DNA of 64,000 nt from Clostridia bacterium (GTDB taxonomy: Bacteria > Bacillota > TC1 > UBA5767): positions 1,876,001-1,940,000 of the forward strand of contig CP069393.1 in NCBI GenBank assembly GCA_016887505.1. The letters run 5' to 3'. Position numbers and translations under genes: made by a program. This document shows positions 38,348 to 46,206 of this stretch, piece by piece. Position 1 is the stretch's first letter, and the number at the start of each line of letters is the position of its first letter. The notes beneath the pieces are model-generated. The model had not been told where the DNA came from, ran no database searches, and saw nothing but the letters and a program-made list of their open reading frames with translations.

Positions 38348-40033
38348 ATGAATAAAGAAAGATTGGCTGTAGCCAGAGGCGATATGCCGGCGGATCTTGT
38401 ATTCATGAACGGAAAGATACTAGATATCTATAACGGATGTTGGGTTACAAAGCCTCTTGCAGTTCATCAGGGAATACTAGTTGGGTTTGGTGACTATGAG
38501 GGGATAAGTACGGTTGATTTGCAGGGGAAATGGCTGATCCCTGGTCTTATCGATGCGCATATGCACCTAGAAAGTTCGATGTTGACTCCGGAACGTTTTT
38601 CAGAACTAGTACTGCCCAAAGGAACCGTTACAGTAATGGCAGATCCCCATGAAATAGCCAATGTTTGTGGGACTGATGGAATAGAGTATTTGCTTGAAAG
38701 CAACCCATATCTTGATTTAGATCTTTTTGTAATGTTACCATCCTGTGTTCCTGCGACATCCATTGAAACTTCAGGTGCAGAACTTACGGCTGAGGATCTT
38801 GAAAAGTATATGCAGCATCCTGGGGTGCTGGGCTTGGGCGAAATGATGAACTATCCCGGTGTTATCTTTGGAGATGACCAGGTTCATAAAAAGCTCGAGC
38901 TCGCTAAAAAACAGGGCAAGATTATCGATGGGCATATTGAACCCGATGATTTAAAGGGCTTGAACGCCTATGCAATGAGTGGGATTGAAGCCAACCACGA
39001 ATGCACCTCCCCAAAACAGGCCAGAGCCACTTTGCAAGCCGGCTTGGCCTTGATGATTCGAGAGGGAACAGCAGCAAGAAATTTGGAAGCCTTGTTACCG
39101 GTGGTAGATGAATATAGTAGATCTCGGTGCATGTTTTGCACAGATGACCGACATCCGGATCATATTGAAAGCCAGGGACACATAGACTATTTGGTGCGTA
39201 GATCCATCGAAAAAGGTATGGACCCTATCATGGCCATACGGATGTCTAGCTTGAATACGGCACAATTTTTTGGATTAAAAGACCGTGGTGCTATCGCGCC
39301 AGGCAAAAAAGCAGATCTACTGATTCTGAAGGACCTACAACAATTTGAAGTCTCTTCGGTATATAAGGATGGATGCCTAGTCGCAAAAGATGGAGAATAC
39401 CTTGGAAGCCATAAGCAAGGAGATATACCGGAGCGATTGATCAAGGGACTTAATTTTCCAAGCATAAAGCCACAGGATTTACTGTTAAAATTAGGCAAGC
39501 GGAATATGGCGATTGAATTGATTCCTGGCGAAATCATGACTAGAAAAAAAGTTGTATCGTACGAGGAAGCAAGGCAGCTAAAAAAGATTGCGGTAATTGA
39601 GAGGCACCATGGTTCTGGTAACATAGGACTTGGCTTGGTGAAGGGATTCGATTTTAAAGGTGCTGCTATTGCTTCAACGGTAGCTCATGATTCACATAAC
39701 TTGATTGTGGTCGGAGACAATGATGAGGATATGTTACTTGCCATTGAGGAAACTAGAAAATTGGGCGGGGGCCTGGTCTTATCAGCAGGTGGTGAAATAC
39801 GGGCTTCACTGGCCTTGCCGATAGCAGGTCTTCTTAGCAATAGGCCTTATATCGAAGTAAAATTGGCGCTTTTGAAGCTTAAAAGCGAATTGCAAAAGTT
39901 TGGACAAAGCCAGGATTTTGATCCTTTCATGACCCTATCTTTTCTTGCCTTGCCGGTTCTTCCTGAAATCCGTATTACGGACCGGGGGCTTTTTGATGTT
40001 ACTATATTCGACTATATCGATAATATTCAGTAA
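38348..40033 (+). CDS. ade: Adenine deaminase
   Basis: Adenine deaminase converts adenine to hypoxanthine and ammonia. The 561-residue product matches the bacterial Ade family: DLVFMNGKILDIYNG, the metal-binding LIDAHMHLESSMLTPE, ADPHEIANVCGTDG, the GEMMNYPGVI segment, IDGHIEPDD, and CTDDRHPDHIESQGHID, with the C-terminal domain VVGDNDEDML and SAGGEIRASLALPIAGLLSN. Length is normal. It has its own region between two terminator-bounded blocks. With the xanthine-dehydrogenase genes it points to purine catabolism. Confidence 0.95.
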   Translation: MNKERLAVARGDMPADLVFMNGKILDIYNGCWVTKPLAVHQGILVGFGDYEGISTVDLQGKWLIPGLIDAHMHLESSMLTPERFSELVLPKGTVTVMADPHEIANVCGTDGIEYLLESNPYLDLDLFVMLPSCVPATSIETSGAELTAEDLEKYMQHPGVLGLGEMMNYPGVIFGDDQVHKKLELAKKQGKIIDGHIEPDDLKGLNAYAMSGIEANHECTSPKQARATLQAGLALMIREGTAARNLEALLPVVDEYSRSRCMFCTDDRHPDHIESQGHIDYLVRRSIEKGMDPIMAIRMSSLNTAQFFGLKDRGAIAPGKKADLLILKDLQQFEVSSVYKDGCLVAKDGEYLGSHKQGDIPERLIKGLNFPSIKPQDLLLKLGKRNMAIELIPGEIMTRKKVVSYEEARQLKKIAVIERHHGSGNIGLGLVKGFDFKGAAIASTVAHDSHNLIVVGDNDEDMLLAIEETRKLGGGLVLSAGGEIRASLALPIAGLLSNRPYIEVKLALLKLKSELQKFGQSQDFDPFMTLSFLALPVLPEIRITDRGLFDVTIFDYIDNIQ

Positions 40034-40099
40034 ATATCCTTGAGTTTTGTATTATACTTGGATGAGCAAGAAAAAAGGAAAAGGAGACCATACGGAACG

Positions 40100-41443
40100 A
40101 TGCATTTCATCAAAAAAACAACAACAATCGGGCTACTAACCATTATGGTGTTGCTGCAATGTGTACTGGCGAGTACGGCTATGGCAGAAGATTATCAGAC
40201 GCACTCTTCTTCTCAGGCAATCCAAGAAGGCGTGGACCAAGGGCTAATAGAGCTTTCAGATGGGAACTTTTACCCAGATGAGGCGATTACTAGACAGGAA
40301 TGGGTACGATTACTCATACAGTATTTAGGCTATTTCCGACTTTCTGCTGATGGTTTTGAAGATGTAGCATCAGATAGCAGTTATTATGAGGATTTTTTAA
40401 TTGCGAAGGAGGCTGGACTAGTCACAGGCGATGAAGATAATATGGTTTATCCAAATGAACAGATTACTAGAGAAGAAGCTCTTAATACGGTAGTTTTGGC
40501 TCTTAGAGGTAGGGTTACGGAAGAACCGGTACTCTTAATCCAAGATGGGGATAAACTCAATACGTCCTATGAGCCTCAAGTACGGTATGCCGTTTCTGCT
40601 GGATGGTTTCCGCTTAATACAAACAATGAACTGGAACCGCAAAAAGAAGTAAGCCGTGCACAAGCAGTGACCTTATTGGATATTGCTACCGGTACAAGAC
40701 TAATGGATGAAACCAGCTTTGGAAATGCATTGGAAACAACCCAGGTTGAAGAAAATATTTCGGTATACAGTCCAGAGACATTGATACAACGTATAACAGG
40801 TACCAAAGATATCTATGTGCTTCCCTCTGCAGGAACGAAGCTTACTTTAAATAAGGTGCAACTGGATGGAAAATTGGTGGTGCTTGGTGTTGGCGATATG
40901 AGCATTGAACTTAAAAATTCACGAATTGCTTTGCTTGAGACCAGAAATCCATATGGAACAGTAGAAGTGGTGCGTGATAGCAAATCGAGTATCGGAAACT
41001 TTCTACAAGGCACACCGCTTAATCTAGTAGTCCAAGAGGAAAAAATTGACAATCAACCATCGAGTACCCCTCCGGAGGTATTTTGGTTTAGCATCGGTTT
41101 TGTCTGCTTTTTGATTGGGATGATAATCTATCAATCGAAGGACCGTACTAGAACCGTATTTATTTCTCAAGGTGTGGGAAAATATGTGTATGTGGAGCAA
41201 GCTGAGACTTGGGAAAAGATTGGAGTAGTAAATCCTCAACCCCAGATTGTCGATGTATATGAGCGAAAGGGCAAGGTTCGTATTGAAGGGCTTGAGGAAG
41301 GCCGGGCTCATGTGGAGCTTTACCAAATTAAAGATGATGAGCAGAATAAGCAGCTTGACGGAGTTGAACATGCCCACTTAAAAAAATCTCGAAAAGGAAG
41401 GGCATTTCTGAATATTGTGGTGGTTAAGGGTAAAGAACAATAA
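40100..41443 (+). CDS. S-layer homology (SLH) domain membrane-anchored protein
   Basis: The product (447 residues from this start) has a signal peptide (hydrophobic run GLLTIMVLLQCVLASTAMA), then about 200 residues resembling two to three SLH repeats (GNFYPDEAITRQEWVRLL, DNMVYPNEQITREEALNT, ELEPQKEVSRAQAV), which bind pyruvylated wall polymers. A middle beta-rich part follows, then one membrane segment (FWFSIGFVCFLIGMIIY) and a cytoplasmic-looking charged tail. SLH plus a C-proximal membrane segment is unusual. The ATG at 40100 gives a proper signal peptide; a TTG at 40040 would add a charged stretch before it. The function is unknown. Confidence 0.7.
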   Translation: MHFIKKTTTIGLLTIMVLLQCVLASTAMAEDYQTHSSSQAIQEGVDQGLIELSDGNFYPDEAITRQEWVRLLIQYLGYFRLSADGFEDVASDSSYYEDFLIAKEAGLVTGDEDNMVYPNEQITREEALNTVVLALRGRVTEEPVLLIQDGDKLNTSYEPQVRYAVSAGWFPLNTNNELEPQKEVSRAQAVTLLDIATGTRLMDETSFGNALETTQVEENISVYSPETLIQRITGTKDIYVLPSAGTKLTLNKVQLDGKLVVLGVGDMSIELKNSRIALLETRNPYGTVEVVRDSKSSIGNFLQGTPLNLVVQEEKIDNQPSSTPPEVFWFSIGFVCFLIGMIIYQSKDRTRTVFISQGVGKYVYVEQAETWEKIGVVNPQPQIVDVYERKGKVRIEGLEEGRAHVELYQIKDDEQNKQLDGVEHAHLKKSRKGRAFLNIVVVKGKEQ

Positions 41444-41496
41444 TTAGATGAAACTTTTAGTTGGAGGAGCTCGTCTGTATAACGGAGGTGGAAGCG

Positions 41497-42447
41497 ATGA
41501 AGAAACTTTGCATAGGATTACTGATAGCCATTTTGCTACTAACAGGTTGTAGTTCGACAAGCGGAAATTCATATGATTCCAATGTGGCTGATGAGCAAGA
41601 AGCAGCCATGGAAGCACCGATGGAAGCACCGATAGCGGATGGTGTTGAATTTGGCGATGAAGTAGGCTTTGACGAAACGCAGGAAACGGTGACAGATCAG
41701 AAACTCATCAAAGAAGGAAACATGCGGGTTACCGTATCTGATTCAGTCGAGGCAGCTCGATTAATCGAAGAGCGAGTTGTGGCTCTAGGGGGATACGTAG
41801 CAGGAACCTCTAAGTACTCACAATACTACGATGGTCAGGAATACTATTCTATCGATATGAATATTCGAGTTCCTGGAGAATCGTTTGACTTTTTGGTAGG
41901 CGAAGTTGAGGGACTAGGCAAGGTAGACAACTCAAGCACCAATGTACAAGATGTAACTCAACAGTATATTGACTTGGAGGCTAGACTTAAGAATCTTAAG
42001 TCAGAAGAAGAACGCTTTGTGGCAATTTTCGACCAGGCGGATACGGTGGAGGATATGCTAGCGGTGGAAAGCGAACTGGCACGCCTAAGAGGTGAAATTG
42101 AATCTTTGGAAGGTCAGTTCCGTTATCTGAATAACCGGGTAAGCTATGCGAGCCTCTATTTAACTTTAGATGAAGAACGGATTAAAACAGCCGAGTTTGA
42201 AGGCTTAAGCCTAGGACAGGTATTTAAAGAGATGGGGTCTGCTTTTAGTAGAGGCGTCTACGGATTTTTTGTTTTTATCGGTGACTTGTTTGTCCAACTG
42301 GCTTATATGTTACCTTTCCTTATTTCTATAGCTCTAATAGCCTGGCTGGCCTTTGTTCTTGGAAAGCGCTTGCGCAAAAAGAGCAAGGACAAACCGCGTA
42401 AAGTTGAAAAACAGAGCAAGGAATCGGACAAAAACGACCAGGCATAA
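41497..42447 (+). CDS. DUF4349-domain lipoprotein
   Basis: The 316-residue product starts with a lipoprotein signal (MKKLCIGLLIAILLLTGC; lipobox LTGC), an acidic linker, then a DUF4349-like region: LIKEGNMRVTVSDSVEAARLIEE, GGYVAG, VRVPGESFDFLV-like, VTQQYIDLEARLKNL and the coiled coil with VESELARLRGEIESLEGQ. One membrane segment near the C-terminus (YMLPFLISIALIAWLAFVLG) and a basic tail end the chain. The start at 41497 follows GGAGGTG. The biochemical role of the family is unknown. It follows the SLH gene and may be co-transcribed. Confidence 0.82.
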   Translation: MKKLCIGLLIAILLLTGCSSTSGNSYDSNVADEQEAAMEAPMEAPIADGVEFGDEVGFDETQETVTDQKLIKEGNMRVTVSDSVEAARLIEERVVALGGYVAGTSKYSQYYDGQEYYSIDMNIRVPGESFDFLVGEVEGLGKVDNSSTNVQDVTQQYIDLEARLKNLKSEEERFVAIFDQADTVEDMLAVESELARLRGEIESLEGQFRYLNNRVSYASLYLTLDEERIKTAEFEGLSLGQVFKEMGSAFSRGVYGFFVFIGDLFVQLAYMLPFLISIALIAWLAFVLGKRLRKKSKDKPRKVEKQSKESDKNDQA

Positions 42448-42497
42448 TTTACCAAATTGTGATACACTGATAAAAAAGATGTATTCAGGAGGAAACT

Positions 42498-42668
42498 ATG
42501 TCAAATAAGAAAAGTAATGTATTCGGCGGGATTCTGCTGATATTGGCCGGTTTGATTTTCCTGTCGAGCAATTTCAATATCATACCATGGGATTTTTGGC
42601 GAGATTTGTGGAAATTTTGGCCAGTGATACTTATTTTGCTTGGCCTAAAGCAATTGCTTGATAAATAA
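42498..42668 (+). CDS. Small membrane protein (LiaI/LiaF-type transmembrane domain)
   Basis: A 56-residue protein: MSNKKSNVFGGILLILAG, a first membrane helix, then FNIIPWDFWRDLWKFWP and a second helix VILILLGLKQLL. The pattern of two helices joined by a Trp-rich turn matches the LiaI-LiaF-like transmembrane region found at the N-terminus of envelope-stress proteins and in stand-alone small proteins. AGGAGG lies seven bases before the ATG. It lies between the DUF4349 lipoprotein and a terminator, and may be the last gene of that surface operon. Confidence 0.75.
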   Translation: MSNKKSNVFGGILLILAGLIFLSSNFNIIPWDFWRDLWKFWPVILILLGLKQLLDK

Positions 42669-42674
42669 GTTATT

Positions 42675-42701
42675 AAAAGAGCCTGTTAAGGGCTCTTTTT
42701 T
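42675..42701 (+). terminator. Rho-independent terminator
   Basis: AAAAGAGCC-TGTTAAG-GGCTCTTTTTT hairpin just after the small membrane protein gene. Confidence 0.9.
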
Positions 42702-42778
42702 GGCAGGAAAAACTTGGAAATATGGTTGACCTTAGATTGGCTTCCTACTATATTGGTAGGGAAAGGATGGCACGAACG

Positions 42779-44179
42779 ATGAAAGAAAAATTGAGAAAGT
42801 TGCCTAAGGTGGATGCGATTTTATTGAAGCCTGAGGTGGAAGCATGGATAAAAACATATGGTAGAGATTTGGTGTCGGCTACGGTCAGAGGGTCAATCGA
42901 CAGTTTGCGTCAGGATATCTTGAGTGGAAAAGAGATTGAGAATCTTGAAATCGAGACAGAACTCCGGACCAAGAAGTCTTTGGAGAAAAGCCGTATGATG
43001 AATTTCAGACGAATAATCAATGCCACAGGAATCGTTCTGCATACCAATATGGGGCGGGCGGTTTTGTCCGAGAAAGCCGTACAAGCCGTAAGCCAGTCCA
43101 TTCGGTATTATAATAATCTTGAGCTTAATTTGGAAACAGGAAAACGTGGCTCTCGCTACGCGCACGTGGTTGAACTAATTAAGGAAATTACCGGATGCGA
43201 GGATGCATTGGTAGTCAATAATAATGCAGCAGCAGTACTACTAGTGTTGGATACCCTGGCGAAGGGAGGGGAGACCCTCCTATCACGTGGCGAAATGGTG
43301 GAGATTGGGGGTTCATTTAGAGTGCCTGAGGTAATGAAACTAGGTGGAACGAGACTAGTTGAAGTCGGCACAACCAATAAGACACATCTTTTTGATTACG
43401 AGCGGGCCATCAATGACAATACCAAGGTGATTCTTAAAGTACATACTTCTAATTATCGAATTACTGGATTTGCAAAAAGTGTGGAGCGTACTGAACTGAT
43501 GCAGCTCGCTACAGAACATAATCTAGTGGCCTATGAAGATTTGGGAAGTGGATTTTTAGCAGATTTGCAAGACGAAGGCATAACCGACGAGCCGCGGGTG
43601 CAGGATGTAGTTGCTTCTGGAATGGATGTGATAAGTTTCAGTGGTGATAAATTGCTGGGAGGACCACAGGCAGGCATCATCATCGGTAAAAAGTGTTATA
43701 TCGAAAAGATGAAGATGAATCAGCTCAATCGGGCTTTGCGAATAGACAAGATGACGATTGCTGCCTTGGAAGCTACTTTGCGAGAATATCTAGATATGGA
43801 GCGGGTTAAACGGGATAATCCTACTTTGAATAAGCTGACCGAGACGTCAGAAATACTTAAAAATAGGGCAGAAATGCTTTGCGCTAAGTTGGAAGAAGCT
43901 TTGGGACCACATTTTACGGTACAAAAAGATACTTCACAAGCTGGTGGTGGGTCACTTCCTGGCGTGATGCTACCTACTTGGGTAGTTCGCTTATCCCTTC
44001 CTGGAATGGATGAGGAAAGTTTGACTATTAGATTAAGAAAACAAAGACCGGCTGTTATGGCTAGAAAGAACAAGAATGAACTTGTGCTGGATGTGCGTAC
44101 GGTTGGAGACGATGAATTGGATGAATTGGTTTTAGCGATACAGAGTGCGTCTAGAAAAGAAACAGGGGAAGAAAAATGA
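42779..44179 (+). CDS. selA: L-seryl-tRNA(Sec) selenium transferase
   Basis: SelA is a PLP enzyme that converts seryl-tRNA(Sec) to selenocysteinyl-tRNA(Sec) using selenophosphate. The product (466 residues from this start) has the family segments NATGIVLHTNMGRAVLSEKA, NNNAAAVLLVLDTLAKGGE, SRGEMVEIGGSFRVPEVM and the PLP lysine in SFSGDKLLGGPQAGII. The frame is open from 42722, with candidate ATGs at 42722, 42767 and 42779; 42779 (MKEKLRKLPKVDAIL) best matches the usual start and has AAGGA about ten bases upstream, but this is uncertain. It overlaps selB by four bases. Confidence 0.93.
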   Translation: MKEKLRKLPKVDAILLKPEVEAWIKTYGRDLVSATVRGSIDSLRQDILSGKEIENLEIETELRTKKSLEKSRMMNFRRIINATGIVLHTNMGRAVLSEKAVQAVSQSIRYYNNLELNLETGKRGSRYAHVVELIKEITGCEDALVVNNNAAAVLLVLDTLAKGGETLLSRGEMVEIGGSFRVPEVMKLGGTRLVEVGTTNKTHLFDYERAINDNTKVILKVHTSNYRITGFAKSVERTELMQLATEHNLVAYEDLGSGFLADLQDEGITDEPRVQDVVASGMDVISFSGDKLLGGPQAGIIIGKKCYIEKMKMNQLNRALRIDKMTIAALEATLREYLDMERVKRDNPTLNKLTETSEILKNRAEMLCAKLEEALGPHFTVQKDTSQAGGGSLPGVMLPTWVVRLSLPGMDEESLTIRLRKQRPAVMARKNKNELVLDVRTVGDDELDELVLAIQSASRKETGEEK

Positions 44180-46053
44180 ACTATGTGATTGTGGGGACAG
44201 CAGGACATGTAGATCACGGGAAAACTGAACTGACTAGAGCCCTAACTGGCGTAGATTCGGACCGTTTAAAAGAAGAAAAAGAACGGGGAATTTCCATAAA
44301 ATTGGGATTTGCACCGTTTATGTTGGATAACGGCCAAAAAGTAGGCTTGGTAGATGTACCAGGACATGAAAAATTTGTGAAGCAGATGTTGGCTGGCGCT
44401 GCTGGGATGGATTTGGTTCTTCTAGTGATTGCTGCGGATGAAGGCTTGATGCCCCAGACCAAAGAACATATTGATATCCTGCAGTTGTTGGGTGTGGAAC
44501 AAGCAATCGTGGTTATCAGTAAAAAGGATTTGGTAGAGGAAGATTGGCTCGAGCTGGTTGAAGAGGATATTAAGGAGTATTTGGCAGATACCAGCTATAG
44601 CACGGCTCCTTCTATTGCCGTTTCCGCCTACACTGGTGAGAATATTGAAAAATTGAAGCTACTCTTGCAAGAGGAAATTGAGAAAATTGATCGAAAATCT
44701 TCTGCTGGAAAACCCAAGTTACCTATTGACCGGGTCTTTAGTATTAAAGGGTTTGGGACAGTGGTGACGGGTACCCTGTGGAGCGGACAAATTGATCAGG
44801 GTGACCAGTTGCTGATTATGCCCAAAGGACTAAAGGTTAGAGCAAGGAATATCCAGGTTCATGGGGAAAACAAGGACAGTGCCTATGCAGGACAAAGGGT
44901 GGCCATTAATGTAACAGATGTGGAAGTGAAGGACATTGAGCATGGCAGTATTTTGGTGGCTGAAGGAATGCTTACCCCTAGCTACCGATTAGATATTGAA
45001 CTGAAACTGCTGAAAAATCAAAAGGAAACAGCCCATCGGACGAGGGTACACCTGCATGTGGGTACAGCAGAAGTTTTGGCAAGAATTTATTTGCTGGATA
45101 GGGAGACGCTAATGCCAGGTGAAACGGCCTTAGTCCAACTGCAGTGCGAGGTGCCCGTTGTGGCAAGTCGGGGGGATCGGGTGGTCATCCGGACCTATTC
45201 GCCAACAGTTACCATGGGCGGTGGTGAAGTTATTGATCCCAATCCACCCAAACATAAACGCTTTGAGAAAGAAGTAATAGAAAGTTTAAAACTTAAACTC
45301 GAGGGATCTCCGGAAGACTTGCTGCTTCAATTTTTAACACAGCACAGCGCTTGTCGACTTAAGGAATTGGAAAATGGTGTAAGCCTGAACAATGAAGAAC
45401 TGAAAAATATGATTCATTCTTTAGTTCAGGAAAAAAAGATTGTCATACTTTCAGACCAGTACATAAGCTATGAGGAAAAATGTGCAAAAACAGGGGAACT
45501 GAACCATTTGCTTGCAAGCTATCAAGAGGAGTATCCGCTTCGGCCTGGCATTAGTAAGGAAGAAGTTCGCTCAAGACTCTTTGATGGATATAGCACCAAA
45601 GCCTACAATGCTTTATTAGCTATGCTGATGGGAGAAGGTAGTTTATCAGGAGAAGAAAACTATTTGCATACGCCAGAATTCTTGCCTCAACCAAATCAAG
45701 AGGAAAGAAAGGCCATAGACCGGCTGAGAGAAGCTTTCGATAAGGGAGGATTTTTACCGCCAGATCCACTTGAGCTGATAAATGGAAAAAATGAGAAGGA
45801 GTACTATCTCTATCTGTTGGGGCAAAAGGAATTGATTAAAATCACAGAGGAGATTGTCTTTTCAGCACAGGCATATGAGCAGGCAGTGGAAAGAATAATA
45901 GATTTTTTAGAAACACACGGTTCACTAACACTGGCAGATGCTAGGGATCTGCTGCAGAGTTCAAGAAAATACGTCTTGCCATTATTGGAACATCTTGATG
46001 AAAAGAAAGTAACGAAAAGAATTGAAGATAAAAGGGTGCTCGTGAGAAAATAA
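44176..46053 (+). CDS. selB: Selenocysteine-specific elongation factor SelB
   Basis: SelB delivers selenocysteinyl-tRNA to UGA codons marked by a SECIS hairpin. The 625-residue protein has an EF-Tu-like GTPase domain (GTAGHVDHGKTELTRALTG, DVPGHEKFVKQM, SKKDL), domains II and III (IKGFGTVVTGTLWSGQI), and C-terminal winged-helix repeats that bind SECIS RNA (from about residue 400 on, ending GSLTLADARDLLQSSRKYVLPLLEHLD). Length is normal. selA-selB overlap shows one operon. Neither a tRNA-Sec gene nor a true selD is within the window. Confidence 0.96.
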   Translation: MNYVIVGTAGHVDHGKTELTRALTGVDSDRLKEEKERGISIKLGFAPFMLDNGQKVGLVDVPGHEKFVKQMLAGAAGMDLVLLVIAADEGLMPQTKEHIDILQLLGVEQAIVVISKKDLVEEDWLELVEEDIKEYLADTSYSTAPSIAVSAYTGENIEKLKLLLQEEIEKIDRKSSAGKPKLPIDRVFSIKGFGTVVTGTLWSGQIDQGDQLLIMPKGLKVRARNIQVHGENKDSAYAGQRVAINVTDVEVKDIEHGSILVAEGMLTPSYRLDIELKLLKNQKETAHRTRVHLHVGTAEVLARIYLLDRETLMPGETALVQLQCEVPVVASRGDRVVIRTYSPTVTMGGGEVIDPNPPKHKRFEKEVIESLKLKLEGSPEDLLLQFLTQHSACRLKELENGVSLNNEELKNMIHSLVQEKKIVILSDQYISYEEKCAKTGELNHLLASYQEEYPLRPGISKEEVRSRLFDGYSTKAYNALLAMLMGEGSLSGEENYLHTPEFLPQPNQEERKAIDRLREAFDKGGFLPPDPLELINGKNEKEYYLYLLGQKELIKITEEIVFSAQAYEQAVERIIDFLETHGSLTLADARDLLQSSRKYVLPLLEHLDEKKVTKRIEDKRVLVRK

Positions 46054-46069
46054 CTCACGAGCCTTTTTG
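46038..46069 (+). terminator. Terminator overlapping the selB stop codon
   Basis: GCTCGTGAG-AAAATAA-CTCACGAGC hairpin followed by CTTTTTG. The loop contains the selB stop codon, so the stem is partly coding. Confidence 0.85.
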
Positions 46070-46153
46070 TTGTGGCTTTAAAAAAGGAGTAAGCAATCGA
46101 GATACCGAAGTAAGAAATAAAATATTGGTAAGAATCAAATAGCACTAGAAATA

Positions 46154-46169
46154 ATACTATATATAGTAT
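46154..46169 (+). promoter_or_regulatory. Putative NrdR box upstream of nrdJ
   Basis: A perfect 16-base palindrome, ATACTATATATAGTAT, matches the NrdR operator consensus (ACACWATATATWGTGT) at 14 of 16 positions, including its whole central part. It lies 38 bases before the nrdJ ATG and overlaps a possible -10 element (TATAAG at 46167). NrdR boxes usually come in pairs; I do not find a convincing second copy 31-32 bases away. Confidence 0.6.
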
Positions 46170-46206
46170 AAGATTAGAATAAAATTAGCATATAGGGGGG
46201 TATCAC

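Noticed and set aside
46054..46206. tRNA-Sec gene behind selB
   Set aside because: The 150-base gap has no tRNA-like stems or CCA end; it holds the selB terminator and the nrdJ promoter region.
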